A stretch of DNA of 64,000 nucleotides from Alteromonas sp. M12 (GTDB lineage: Bacteria > Pseudomonadota > Gammaproteobacteria > Enterobacterales > Alteromonadaceae): positions 1,798,001-1,862,000 of the forward strand of contig NZ_CP144164.1 of assembly GCF_037478005.1 (NCBI RefSeq), read 5' to 3'. The translations under genes were made by a program, and so were the position numbers. This document shows positions 16,401-25,339 of the stretch, one piece after another. The notes beneath the pieces were generated by a model, which searched no databases, had not been told where the DNA came from, and worked only from the letters and a program-made list of their open reading frames with translations. Numbering within the stretch: the first letter of the stretch is position 1; each line of letters opens with the position of its first letter.

Positions 16401-19400
16401 GTAGTCTTAAACCTTCCAATGTGAGTAGTAAAATATCGAGTAATGCCGCTGGACAGGCCAACGCTAGCGGACACAATGTTATTGACAGTTCTAGTTCACT
16501 CACTCGTTTAAATTATTTTGATGGTAAGTTTCTACGTGCTCCTGATCTGCAATTAGAACAAGCTGCATTGTTGAACCAAATACGTTTGTCCAATCAGGCA
16601 GCCGGTGGTGGTATTGTAAATGGCTTTGACTGTACCCTTGCTTCTGGCCAACAGATAGCGATCAGCGCTGGGCTCGGATATGACTGGCAAGGCAGAGCGT
16701 TGGTGTTAAGTCAGGATATCGAAGTTGGGTTAGGCCAATTGCTGGTTCAAACTCAAAATACATCCACGGCAAAGGCTAAATCCAGTGAGTTCATTAGCAG
16801 TGACTTTAAAACCTGTGAGTTGCGCAAATCCGATACAGGTTCAAACAACGTACTTGCCAATCAAGAATTGTATTTGATTGTTTTGTATCATTTAGAAGCC
16901 TACTGCGGTGAAGAAGACGTTTACGGTAAATTATGCTCGGAGGCGTGCATAAGCAGTACCCAGCGCACTCATATTGTTGAAGGCTTAAGTATTCGAGCTG
17001 TGCCCCTTACATTAACTGAAGCACTTAAAAGTTCCACTCATGTTAGCTTGGCCCAAAAACATCTTCGCTCACGTACTGTGAGTGCTTATTTCGAGCAAGA
17101 AAAGAATGCCATTTCATCACTTATCAGCCAACAAGGACTCAACGCCGCGACTTGGTGTTTGGGAGCCGAAGGATTAAGTGGCGAAGGTATCGCCATTGGC
17201 ATGTTATCAAAAATTGGTGATACAGTGGTGTTCTTAGATGCTTGGGGCGTTCGCCGTGAGCGCATAGTACCTCCGGCTCAGCAATATTGGGCGGCTAGAA
17301 TGGGCATGCGCAACTGGCAAATTTATCTGGCACAGATATTACAATTCCAATGTCAATTGAGGGATTGCCTAGGCAGTTTTGATCCCCTTGATCCCCCCGT
17401 TACCCATGATCCCTGTGCGGATGAAAAAGCCTTACTTAAAAGCGCCGCAGCAGACATGCAACGTTTGTTGTCTTACTACACGGACATGTCTGCAAAGCTT
17501 ACCCAAATTGAAAAATTACCCAAAGCCAGTATAGAATCGCAAGTCAGTATTACCACTTTAGATGTGGATGCATTGCGGGTTAGCATCGACAGGTTGCAAG
17601 CGGTAGGAAGTAGTCAAATAAGCCAACAATTATTAATTGATTGCGGCATTGTTGAATTACCCAGTGCTGGTTATTTGCCAGTGGTAGCAGACTCTGACTT
17701 ATCGATTAATCAGCAAGTTTATCAATTAATGGGCAAGGGCGTAGATTTGCGCTTTTGCGCAGTTCGCGAAGACTTTGTTCATCATGCTTTAGAGGAAGCA
17801 CAACATATGCAGCGCATATGTCTGCTCTCTGGTCTGGATAATGCTGCAAATATTCAAGAGGTCGATATATTGGTTCCTGAGGGGCAGATTAACCTCTTAG
17901 AACAAGCGCAAATTCAACCTGGATTTCAAGCGCACATTGACTCATCCGATGCTGGTCTTGGCATGATGTTGCACTTAGTTGCGGATGCCTTTAAAGGCAC
18001 TTTGGACAAAAATAGTATCCGTGATGAAATGGTTTTACATTCTGCTTCAAAGAGGTCTAACCTTAATGCCAGCGACACTATCTTATCTGCTCAGCAATTT
18101 GATTTTGGTAAAGACATGACCGGTGCTGCTAGAGCCGAAAATAGTGACAACAAATTAGCTTTTTATTTGGCAACCGAAAATTCTGCTTCGACCACATTTG
18201 AAGGTCAAAAAGTAAATGCAGACATGAATTTATGGGGACAGATGCAATCTGATAAAGATGTATTTTCCCTAAACTCAGGTGCTAGGGCGCAAGTGTCTGC
18301 GCGCTTTATAATGGAGATGAGCTTGCGCTACACAGGCAACGATCGCGATGTTGCTCTGGATATCATTATTGAGCTGAACATCACTGGGCAGGTGATTATC
18401 GAAACTATTTCCCAGCGCAATGAAACCAAAAAATTAAATGGCCGGTTTGTGGGCAACAGCACATTGCAATACACCACAACACTTGACGGAACACCTATAA
18501 ATCAAGTGACGGGCGCTAACCTCAATGACGATATTATATTAAGTCGAGAAACCACTGAGTTCGGTTCAAATATTGTGATTAACATACCTAGCCCCTCACT
18601 TTTTGGTAACTCTGATTTAGTTGATATGACCTATTCGCAAATATGGAATGCTGCAGGTGAATGTGAAGTAGTCGGTCAAATCAGCACGGTTGTAAATGGA
18701 ACGCCGACACAAGGTAACTTTTTGTCAGGTAAATTTGTACCTGATGAAAGGGTGTTAATCCCAGGTAATCTTTTTTACAACAAGTCATTGCTTGCATTAA
18801 ACCAAATCGCAGGCGCTCTGAATAATCAAGGATTTGTCGAAACTGCCAGTCATCTCTTATTCCCGCCACCGGAAAAAGTTCCCAACGAACTTGTGGTTAA
18901 GGGACAATATCCGTGGGTTTTATTCCATCGAAGACGGACTAAAGCATGTGAAGGAGGATCTATTCCAGAGGTGTTTCAGGAAACGCGACTATACCAGATC
19001 TATCTTGTGGAAGTTGCCGCCGATGCGGATACAGAAAAGCTACTAGCGTCAATGGAACGGACGTTCGAAAGGACAATCGCCAATGCAAAACCTGTCGTTG
19101 ATGTGCAGTTCTCAGCCAGTTCAGCGGTGATAAATACTGCTCATAAAGCCTTACAAGAAGCATGGAAGAGTGCAGTAACCAGTCAGGCGCAAGTGTTAAT
19201 AGCCGCTATTGCAAGTGCTGGTGACGTGGTGAGTGAAGGGGATGCGATTGCTACTTCTCGAGTCAATAGTACTAACGCGGTACTTGATGATGTGAGCAAT
19301 TTTGCCACAGGAATTCCAGTCGTGGTGAAACAAACACTACCGTCGTCTCTAAATGCCGGCGAAAGAGATGGCGCTATAGTGTATTTTGTTCAGCAACAGC

Positions 19401-20659
19401 AGCAACAAATAGCAACTGATTGTCATACTGTATACCATGTTCTGACGTCTAATCCTGAAGAAGTACTGATTAGGATTAACCAATTTGTATCGAAATATGT
19501 GCCGGGTTCAAATATCACCTTAGACAGTGTATTTGATAGTAACAATGATAAAAAATTAAATGTGCAGCCACTGTTTAAAAAGGGCACAGGTGATTTCATT
19601 TCAGAGCATCAAGTTGCTAACTTAAAAGATATTTGGCTGGAAGCTGGGAATTATATCATTACTCATGCTGGTGCCATTCACCCCTCAGAAGATAAGGATA
19701 ACGCGCAAATTACCCGTGAGCAAACCAACACTATTGTTAACACGTTGGGAATAGCGACGGATGAGCCTGATGAAAATATGGACACGTTAACCATACCTAG
19801 AGGCATGTTTGGTGAGTGTCAAAAAGCCTCTGTACTGTTAAGTGCTACGCAGTGCCATCAAATGTATCTAGTCACATCCTCGGACTTTGATATTGAAATC
19901 ATTCCCGGCCAACAAGTCGATGAAGCGCAAAGAACTGCATTAGATCAAATTCTAATTGATTTTGATACTGGGGTTGGAAGTAACCAAGCCGCTTATTATG
20001 AGCTTAATTCGTTGCAATTTTACTGGGACACTAATCAGCCTGAAGCGAGTTCTCGTCAATTGTTTATGAACAATTGGCAGTCACACTTGAGCACAAATAT
20101 TGCCTTACGGGAACTTCTAAATAATGGTAGTGCAATTTCATTTTATTCCAGCATTAAACCTATTGTTGTTGCCCACGGCAATTTCGAATATAAACCGAAT
20201 GTGGATCAAACTAAACGTCAGAATGAAGTTATAGCTGAGTTGCTTAACCTAAGTGACTCGCCAAATCATTCTATTATGGCGAGTCAACGCACTTCATTTC
20301 CGAGCAATTGTCCGGTGATCACCTTCGTTATAATAACGCCGAGTCTAATCATCGGTGTGGTACCGGGAGATTTAGCCCGCGTGGTTAGGTTTGACGATAA
20401 TAACGAGGTAATTCGCGATGCAGCATTAGAGAAGGAAATAAAAAATTTAACTGAAAGCTCAACCCAAATAAAAACCATCGAATTAGTCAGTAAAGATGAT
20501 TCAGCGGCATCGGTAAAAACCGCAGATAAGCAAGCTAGGGCGTTAAAAAAAGTATTGCAAGAAGCAGGGCTAGCAACACGAATGGCGACAATTAAAGCCC
20601 GCACGCCAACGTTAGCGGAAAAGAACATGGATAAAAAATTGTTGTTAAATCTTAATTAG
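16397..20659 (+). CDS. Very large eCIS-associated protein (1420 aa), candidate fibre or structural accessory
   Basis: AAGGAG six bases before ATG 16397. After a Ser/Asn-rich start, residues ~36-112 carry 'LNYFDGKFLRAPDLQLEQ', 'GGGIVNGFD' and 'ISAGLGYDWQGRALVLSQ', the same domain as in the preceding gene. Further on are a helical stretch (~340-400), beta-rich sequence (~640-770), 'YPWVLFHRRRTKACEGG' (~840) and a mixed C-terminus ending in Lys/Ala-rich helices ('KQARALKKVLQEAGLATRM'). No signal peptide, membrane segment or enzyme motif is visible. Its size and place after the ATPase are compatible with a tail fibre or an exterior scaffold, but no family assignment could be made. It is the longest gene in the window. 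Confidence 0.6.
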   Translation: MSSLKPSNVSSKISSNAAGQANASGHNVIDSSSSLTRLNYFDGKFLRAPDLQLEQAALLNQIRLSNQAAGGGIVNGFDCTLASGQQIAISAGLGYDWQGRALVLSQDIEVGLGQLLVQTQNTSTAKAKSSEFISSDFKTCELRKSDTGSNNVLANQELYLIVLYHLEAYCGEEDVYGKLCSEACISSTQRTHIVEGLSIRAVPLTLTEALKSSTHVSLAQKHLRSRTVSAYFEQEKNAISSLISQQGLNAATWCLGAEGLSGEGIAIGMLSKIGDTVVFLDAWGVRRERIVPPAQQYWAARMGMRNWQIYLAQILQFQCQLRDCLGSFDPLDPPVTHDPCADEKALLKSAAADMQRLLSYYTDMSAKLTQIEKLPKASIESQVSITTLDVDALRVSIDRLQAVGSSQISQQLLIDCGIVELPSAGYLPVVADSDLSINQQVYQLMGKGVDLRFCAVREDFVHHALEEAQHMQRICLLSGLDNAANIQEVDILVPEGQINLLEQAQIQPGFQAHIDSSDAGLGMMLHLVADAFKGTLDKNSIRDEMVLHSASKRSNLNASDTILSAQQFDFGKDMTGAARAENSDNKLAFYLATENSASTTFEGQKVNADMNLWGQMQSDKDVFSLNSGARAQVSARFIMEMSLRYTGNDRDVALDIIIELNITGQVIIETISQRNETKKLNGRFVGNSTLQYTTTLDGTPINQVTGANLNDDIILSRETTEFGSNIVINIPSPSLFGNSDLVDMTYSQIWNAAGECEVVGQISTVVNGTPTQGNFLSGKFVPDERVLIPGNLFYNKSLLALNQIAGALNNQGFVETASHLLFPPPEKVPNELVVKGQYPWVLFHRRRTKACEGGSIPEVFQETRLYQIYLVEVAADADTEKLLASMERTFERTIANAKPVVDVQFSASSAVINTAHKALQEAWKSAVTSQAQVLIAAIASAGDVVSEGDAIATSRVNSTNAVLDDVSNFATGIPVVVKQTLPSSLNAGERDGAIVYFVQQQQQQIATDCHTVYHVLTSNPEEVLIRINQFVSKYVPGSNITLDSVFDSNNDKKLNVQPLFKKGTGDFISEHQVANLKDIWLEAGNYIITHAGAIHPSEDKDNAQITREQTNTIVNTLGIATDEPDENMDTLTIPRGMFGECQKASVLLSATQCHQMYLVTSSDFDIEIIPGQQVDEAQRTALDQILIDFDTGVGSNQAAYYELNSLQFYWDTNQPEASSRQLFMNNWQSHLSTNIALRELLNNGSAISFYSSIKPIVVAHGNFEYKPNVDQTKRQNEVIAELLNLSDSPNHSIMASQRTSFPSNCPVITFVIITPSLIIGVVPGDLARVVRFDDNNEVIRDAALEKEIKNLTESSTQIKTIELVSKDDSAASVKTADKQARALKKVLQEAGLATRMATIKARTPTLAEKNMDKKLLLNLN

Positions 20660-20678
20660 TCAAAATTAGGTGAAAGCT

Positions 20679-22643
20679 ATGCTGAAAGCTCAGTCAAGTG
20701 TTGCTAATCAGTGTGAAATATCCGCAAGACGAGCAGCAAAAAAGCCTGCTGAGGCATTTCATGCTGCCAATTCGGCTGAGCATACATCAGCGAAACAAGA
20801 CGCTACTGAACGCGCAGGGGTAACGCCAATGAATCCCTTATGGGGAAGGTTGGTCAGTTCTCCCTTGCCAAGCAGCCCGATACAGCGAAAATGCGAACAC
20901 TGTGAACAACAGCAAGAAGAGACATTAACACTTCAAACAAAGTTAACCGTGGGGCCGGCCAATGATGCCTATGAACAAGAGGCAGATGCGATTGCCAATC
21001 AAGTGATGAGCGGCAATCGTGGTAAGGTTAGTTATATTTCAAGGCTTCAATCTCCGCGAGCCTCTGCCAAGACTGAAAATTCAAACACGGCTCATAATGG
21101 TAACCAGCAACCCAGTCACTTAAGTTCCTATGTTAATGGCTTGAATGGCAGAGGTAATCCGTTGTCTACAGCAGAGAACCGATTTTTCTCTAGCCGCTTT
21201 AATCGCTCGTTTGATGGAGTGAGGATACATACTAATAGTGAGGCCAATCAAGCGGCAAAAGGTATAAAAGCTAAAGCATTTACCTATGCCAATCATATTG
21301 TTTTTAATCAAGGGGCTTACCAAGCCAATCAACCTAATAGTATGCATTTGTTAGCCCATGAATTGACTCATGTGGTTCAACAAAGTAAAGGGGGGAGCAG
21401 TGGATATAGCCATTCTGTACAACGTAAACCAAGTGAACAAAACTCGCCGCTAGTTGTATTGAATAACCCGCGCTTTGCAAATGACCCGCAACTCACAAAA
21501 ATTGCTAATGGTCAGATTGAGGCATTAAGTAGCCAACAAAACGGTATTCATGGTGCAGTATCTAAGGTGCAAAGAGCGTTGGATGATATGGGATTCGATC
21601 TACCTTTACATCGCGTAGATGGTAGCTATGGAGATGAAACTCGTTTAGCTATCAGCCAATTCCGTTCGAGATATTTAAGTGATGATTTGGATAAGTGCGA
21701 TAAGGATGCAATTATTCTTTTAGATCAGGTCGCGCCAGCTGTTGATCAGCGTCATGAGCATGTGTTTGATTACAGCAGATTGTTAGCCGACAACCGCTTA
21801 GACGTGACGGTTGCCTTTGGTCATGCAGGTGTTAATACCTCATTTGTCGATATTGATAATAAACGCAAGGATAGCGGCGAAGATAGTGGTACAGCCTCTG
21901 CTCGTATATTTCGTGACTGGCTGACAGCTCGTGGATTTGCTCTGGCTTTGTTAGGAATAAATTCAGATGAGTTTTGGGCACTACGCACTCCTATTCGCTT
22001 CCCTAAAAGTGATGGCAGTTTTGAAACAAGAGATATTCGTGTCTGGGTACACCTAATTGAACCTGGAGTAGGAGCCGCTAGTGCGTTTGGAGCTGGACTT
22101 TCATCATCGGAAATTACCCTTTATAACGGTCATGCTCGATACGGGAGCGGTCCAGATTTTGATGAAAAAGCATCTCCTTTAGAAAATTTTAGAATCGGAA
22201 TTGATGCGGCTATGGCTGCTGCAGGAAGAGGCACTCGCTATCAAGAAGCCAAAAAAAATGGTGTTGAAATGGATACTGAACATGATTTAAAAGAGATGGT
22301 AGCAAGTGATCAGTTTGACCCTGATAAATATCGTGTATTGTTTTTCCAGGCGTGTACATCAATGGCTTATTTAGATGAAGTCCGCAGCGAAATCGGAAAT
22401 ACTGAAAATACAGATGTGATTGGTTCTCGAGTACCCACCTATTTTACCACGGACGCTGCTAAGGTTAATCCCCACGAGATTATCGATATGCTTTCCGGTA
22501 TTTTAGAGGGGAAAACCGTAGAAAATATCCTCAATGCAATAGAAAAACGTCAAGAAGTATTTTATGCAAATACCAAAGGAGGCATTCCATCAAAAGGAAT
22601 TTATTCTACCTCTGGTATTGGTGATAACGAAATTGTCCCCTAG
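20679..22643 (+). CDS. DUF4157 eCIS effector candidate with peptidoglycan-binding-like and putative caspase-like C-terminal domains
   Basis: 654 aa from ATG 20679 (AGGTGA five bases upstream; GTG 20670 is also in frame). Order: Ser/Ala-rich leader, 'IQRKCEHCEQQQEE' (~67-80), 'DAYEQEADAIANQVM', then the DUF4157 domain (~147-236) ending in the zincin-like 'HELTHVVQQ' (H227-E-L-T-H231), a peptidoglycan-binding-like repeat (~290-330, 'KVQRALDDMGF', 'DGSYGDETRLAISQFR'), and a C-terminal domain. In that domain a strand leads into 'LYNGHARYGSGPDFD' (H485) and another into 'VLFFQACTSMAYLDEV' (C559), a His/Cys layout like clan CD cysteine peptidases. DUF4157 proteins are known eCIS-linked toxins/cargo. 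It is the last gene of the block; function of the C-terminus is inference. Confidence 0.82.
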   Translation: MLKAQSSVANQCEISARRAAKKPAEAFHAANSAEHTSAKQDATERAGVTPMNPLWGRLVSSPLPSSPIQRKCEHCEQQQEETLTLQTKLTVGPANDAYEQEADAIANQVMSGNRGKVSYISRLQSPRASAKTENSNTAHNGNQQPSHLSSYVNGLNGRGNPLSTAENRFFSSRFNRSFDGVRIHTNSEANQAAKGIKAKAFTYANHIVFNQGAYQANQPNSMHLLAHELTHVVQQSKGGSSGYSHSVQRKPSEQNSPLVVLNNPRFANDPQLTKIANGQIEALSSQQNGIHGAVSKVQRALDDMGFDLPLHRVDGSYGDETRLAISQFRSRYLSDDLDKCDKDAIILLDQVAPAVDQRHEHVFDYSRLLADNRLDVTVAFGHAGVNTSFVDIDNKRKDSGEDSGTASARIFRDWLTARGFALALLGINSDEFWALRTPIRFPKSDGSFETRDIRVWVHLIEPGVGAASAFGAGLSSSEITLYNGHARYGSGPDFDEKASPLENFRIGIDAAMAAAGRGTRYQEAKKNGVEMDTEHDLKEMVASDQFDPDKYRVLFFQACTSMAYLDEVRSEIGNTENTDVIGSRVPTYFTTDAAKVNPHEIIDMLSGILEGKTVENILNAIEKRQEVFYANTKGGIPSKGIYSTSGIGDNEIVP

Positions 22644-22697
22644 AAGGTAAATAGACTAATGGAATTTCGGCAACTGTTGTTGATAAATGGTTCTATG

Positions 22698-23642
22698 TTA
22701 GGCTTTACTATCACGACAGCTTTCATCTGAAAACTCAAACTCTATTGTGGTGTGCGCGAGGTTAAAGGGGGCTAATTGTGCATTTAGATCGGCTTTTAAA
22801 TCTTTCATTAATTGAATGCCAATTTGTTCATTTAACACTAAATGTGCTGTCATGACATGTTGCTCGCCATCTAAGGACCAAATGTGCAGGTGGTGAACAT
22901 CATCAACACTACTGGGAGATAATAGAATACTTTTCACAGCATCCCTGGTTGTATTGTCTGGTGTTGCCTGCAGAAAAAGTACTAAGGTGATTTTTAAATT
23001 TTTTAATACATTGATGAGAATAAATAGCGTAAATGCAATGGATAAAATGGGATCTAAAATTGGCCAAGGTTTAAACATCAACACCACAGACACAATTAGC
23101 ACGGCTACCCAGCCTAAAACGTCTTCGATTAAATGCCAGTTCAACACGCGTTCGTTTAAAGTCTCGCCGTCACTTAATTTATAAGCAGCATAACCATTCA
23201 CTAAAATACCGAAAATGGCTAAAGCAAACATACCTTCTGCCTGCGGCATTTCGGGGTTACTCAGTCTTGGAATTGCTTCAAACATTATCCACACTGAACC
23301 GACAATCAGTATCAAACTATTGATCAATGCACCCAATAACGAAAAGCGTTTGAAGCCATAGGTGAAAACCTGATTTGCATCTTTCTCACCTAATTTATTC
23401 AACCACCAGGCTGTGCCAATCGCTAAACTGTCACCTAGATCATGGACCGCGTCTGCCATGATCGCGGTGCTATTGGTTAACCATCCACCAATAAACTCTA
23501 TAATGGTAAAAGTGACATTTAAAAAGAATGCCCAGCCAATACGATTGGATGCCGTATGTTGGTGAGCATGCATATGAGAATGCCCGTGATGATGGCTATG
23601 TGCATGCTGGTGGCTGTTTACGTGCTGATCGCTCTTACCCAT
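22698..23642 (-). CDS. Cation diffusion facilitator (CDF/CzcD-like) metal efflux transporter
   Basis: 314 aa inner-membrane protein with about six hydrophobic segments. The N-terminus is a His-rich run ('HQHAHSHHHGHSHMHAHQH') typical of zinc-type CDFs; 'ADAVHDLGDSLAIG' and 'NWHLIEDVLGWVAV' provide the intramembrane His/Asp metal sites on TM2 and TM5, and the cytoplasmic C-terminal domain has 'VDDVHHLHIWSLDGEQHVMTAHL'. It exports Zn2+, Cd2+ or Co2+ by proton antiport. It follows the DUF3703 gene by 17 bases on the same strand, so both are probably driven by the MerR-type promoter at 24065-24095. Convergent with the eCIS operon. Confidence 0.93.
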   Translation of the reverse strand: MGKSDQHVNSHQHAHSHHHGHSHMHAHQHTASNRIGWAFFLNVTFTIIEFIGGWLTNSTAIMADAVHDLGDSLAIGTAWWLNKLGEKDANQVFTYGFKRFSLLGALINSLILIVGSVWIMFEAIPRLSNPEMPQAEGMFALAIFGILVNGYAAYKLSDGETLNERVLNWHLIEDVLGWVAVLIVSVVLMFKPWPILDPILSIAFTLFILINVLKNLKITLVLFLQATPDNTTRDAVKSILLSPSSVDDVHHLHIWSLDGEQHVMTAHLVLNEQIGIQLMKDLKADLNAQLAPFNLAHTTIEFEFSDESCRDSKA

Positions 23643-23659
23643 GGGGAATTCTCTGTTTC

Positions 23660-24028
23660 CTAATGTTGTATTTGTCGTTCAATTGCTTTTATTATTTTTT
23701 GGTTGTCAGCTGATATCGGCATAGCTTTGAATGGACTGACATTCACACCACCAGTATTGCCCGTCGGTAATAAGCCAATACGTGTTTTTGTAAAAGCGCC
23801 GATTAATCGGAATGCTTGGCCAACGATTTCCATTAAATTTAGCTTACTAAAACCTTGTTTTAGCATTAAGTAATGAACTAGACAATGTAAGTACGTGGAT
23901 TTTTGTCCAATGACGTGCGCGTCTTCCAAAAAGCCAAATGCTTTTTGTTCATTTCCGTTTTTTCTCGCCTGTTCAGCTAGCGCAATTTTTTCAAGAACAA
24001 ATGGTTTTGCGTGATCAGTGTAACCCAT
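23660..24028 (-). CDS. DUF3703 family protein
   Basis: 122 aa soluble protein. The pattern 'ARKNGNEQKAFGFLEDAHVIGQKSTYLHCLVHYLML' followed by 'EIVGQAFRLIGAFTKTRIGLLPTGNTGGVNVSPFKAMPIS' is the hallmark of DUF3703, a family with no biochemical role known to me that is frequently found with metal-efflux genes. Helical N-terminal half with two His residues flanking a Cys ('YLHCLVHY'), compatible with metal contact but unproven. First gene downstream of the MerR-type promoter and 17 bases ahead of the CDF transporter, so it probably belongs to the same metal response. Confidence 0.88.
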   Translation of the reverse strand: MGYTDHAKPFVLEKIALAEQARKNGNEQKAFGFLEDAHVIGQKSTYLHCLVHYLMLKQGFSKLNLMEIVGQAFRLIGAFTKTRIGLLPTGNTGGVNVSPFKAMPISADNQKIIKAIERQIQH

Positions 24029-24064
24029 AACAATTTATTTCCATATTGATGACTGAAGCATTGC

Positions 24065-24095
24065 AGTGTAAAGTCTATATCTACTATAGAGTCAA
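24065..24095 (-). promoter_or_regulatory. MerR-type promoter with 19-bp spacer and operator dyad
   Basis: On the minus strand: -35 TTGACT (24095-24090), a 19-base spacer and -10 TACACT (24070-24065). The spacer holds an imperfect dyad (CTCTATA...TATAGAC), the layout expected for promoters that MerR/CadR/ZntR-type activators untwist when metal binds. It points at the DUF3703-CDF pair (start 24028) and lies directly upstream of the divergent merR gene, so the regulator probably also controls itself. Confidence 0.85.
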
Positions 24096-24102
24096 GGTTT
24101 CG

Positions 24103-24501
24103 ATGCTAAAAATGAAAATAGGTATGCTCGCTACCAAGTCTGGTTGTTCTGTTCAGACAATTCGCTTTTACGAAAAACAAGGTTTACTGAAGCAACCGTT
24201 GCGCAGTGCCAGTAACTATCGCGACTATGATACCTCTGCACTAAAACAGTTAACGTTTATTCGTCAATGTCGTTCGTTAGGTATCTCTATAAATGAAATC
24301 CAGCAATTAATTGCTTTACGGGAAGAGCCAGACAGAAGCTGTGAATCAGTCAATCAAATGGTTAACCACCACATCAATGAAGTTTCAGTACGCATTGACG
24401 AATTAACAAATTTAAAAGTCGTATTAACTGAAATTGCCTCCTCTTGTTCGGCGGGACATTCTATTGGTGAATGCGGTGTATTGAAAAAACTAGATGTATA
24501 A
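24103..24501 (+). CDS. MerR-family heavy-metal-responsive regulator (CadR/PbrR/ZntR-like)
   Basis: 132 aa from ATG 24103 (AAGG at 24094-24097); a longer in-frame reading from 24046 runs through the promoter and is unlikely. The winged-helix begins 'MKIGMLATKSGCSVQTIRFYEKQGLL' with 'NYRDYD', followed by 'LTFIRQCRSLGISINEIQQLIAL' and the long dimerisation helix. Metal-binding cysteines of the CadR/PbrR group are present: one in 'DRSCESVNQ' at the start of the helix and a pair in the C-terminal loop 'SSCSAGHSIGECGVL'. It presumably senses a divalent metal (Cd, Pb, Zn or Co) and activates the divergent DUF3703-CDF operon. Confidence 0.9.
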   Translation: MLKMKIGMLATKSGCSVQTIRFYEKQGLLKQPLRSASNYRDYDTSALKQLTFIRQCRSLGISINEIQQLIALREEPDRSCESVNQMVNHHINEVSVRIDELTNLKVVLTEIASSCSAGHSIGECGVLKKLDV

Positions 24502-24563
24502 ACTGATGGAAATCGTATACCATTTTTAAACGTGAGCCTTTGTTTAACAATTTGGGAAATTGA

Positions 24564-24902
<339 letters not shown>

Positions 24903-25339
24903 GGTCTAATTAATCGGTTTCTACTCGACTAAAAGAAAATAGATTTTAAGCTGAATATTCAGCCATGCATCCAAGTTTGTTTGTAAAGGCAAAAGCTGAT
25001 GTATTGCAATTACCCATGCTAGATACCTATGAAATTTTAGCCGAGTAAAAACGCCCTTCTTTCTTCGTTTCATAGTGTGAAATGGATAAATCCTTTTATC
25101 CTCAAGATATTGCTAATCTAATTGATAAAAGTAGCCTACTGCAAGTCTGTCGTTGATTTAAATAATTTCAATGTGTTGATATCTAATTGTTTGATTATGT
25201 TGCGATTTAATGCCTGCGTTAATTAATTGTTAAATTAGATTAGGGTAATCTAATTTTCCAATAGCTAAACGCAGCTGATGTTTTCATTTTAGGTCTATAG
25301 TTTGTGTGAACTCATACAAACCTATTACAGGACTTAACA
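24903..25339 (+). other. Intergenic region upstream of katG (437 bp)
   Basis: AT-rich, no convincing gene. It contains a perfect 7-bp inverted repeat with a 4-base loop at 25084-25101 (GGATAAA/TTTATCC), an 'AATCTAATT' at 25115-25123, and a perfect 10-bp inverted repeat at 25232-25256 containing the same 9-mer. These are compatible with regulatory sites for katG; no clear terminator for glnB was seen. Confidence 0.6.
25232..25256. promoter_or_regulatory. Perfect 10-bp inverted repeat upstream of katG
   Basis: AAATTAGATT (25232-25241), 5-base centre AGGGT, AATCTAATTT (25247-25256). It ends 83 bases before the katG start and is not followed by a T-run, so an operator is more likely than a terminator. 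It does not match the OxyR or Fur consensus by eye. The protein that would bind it is unknown. Confidence 0.5.

Noticed and set aside
2..22643. Prophage or R-type tailocin interpretation of the tail-like cluster
   Set aside because: AAA+ ATPase, Afp7-like protein, DUF5908-like gene and DUF4157 cargo indicate eCIS; no lysis, capsid, terminase or integrase gene is visible. Upstream sequence could still change this.
24046..24102. Longer N-terminus for the MerR regulator starting at 24046
   Set aside because: It would translate through the divergent MerR promoter and adds residues not found in the family; ATG 24103 has a ribosome site.
24965..25048. Short open frame of 27 codons ('MHPSLFVKAKAD...') between glnB and katG
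   Set aside because: No ribosome site, no recognised family, and length expected by chance; kept only as part of the intergenic note.
25255..25305. OxyR-like ATAG...CTAT elements upstream of katG
   Set aside because: Only isolated tetramers match and the spacing of the four-part OxyR motif is not met.
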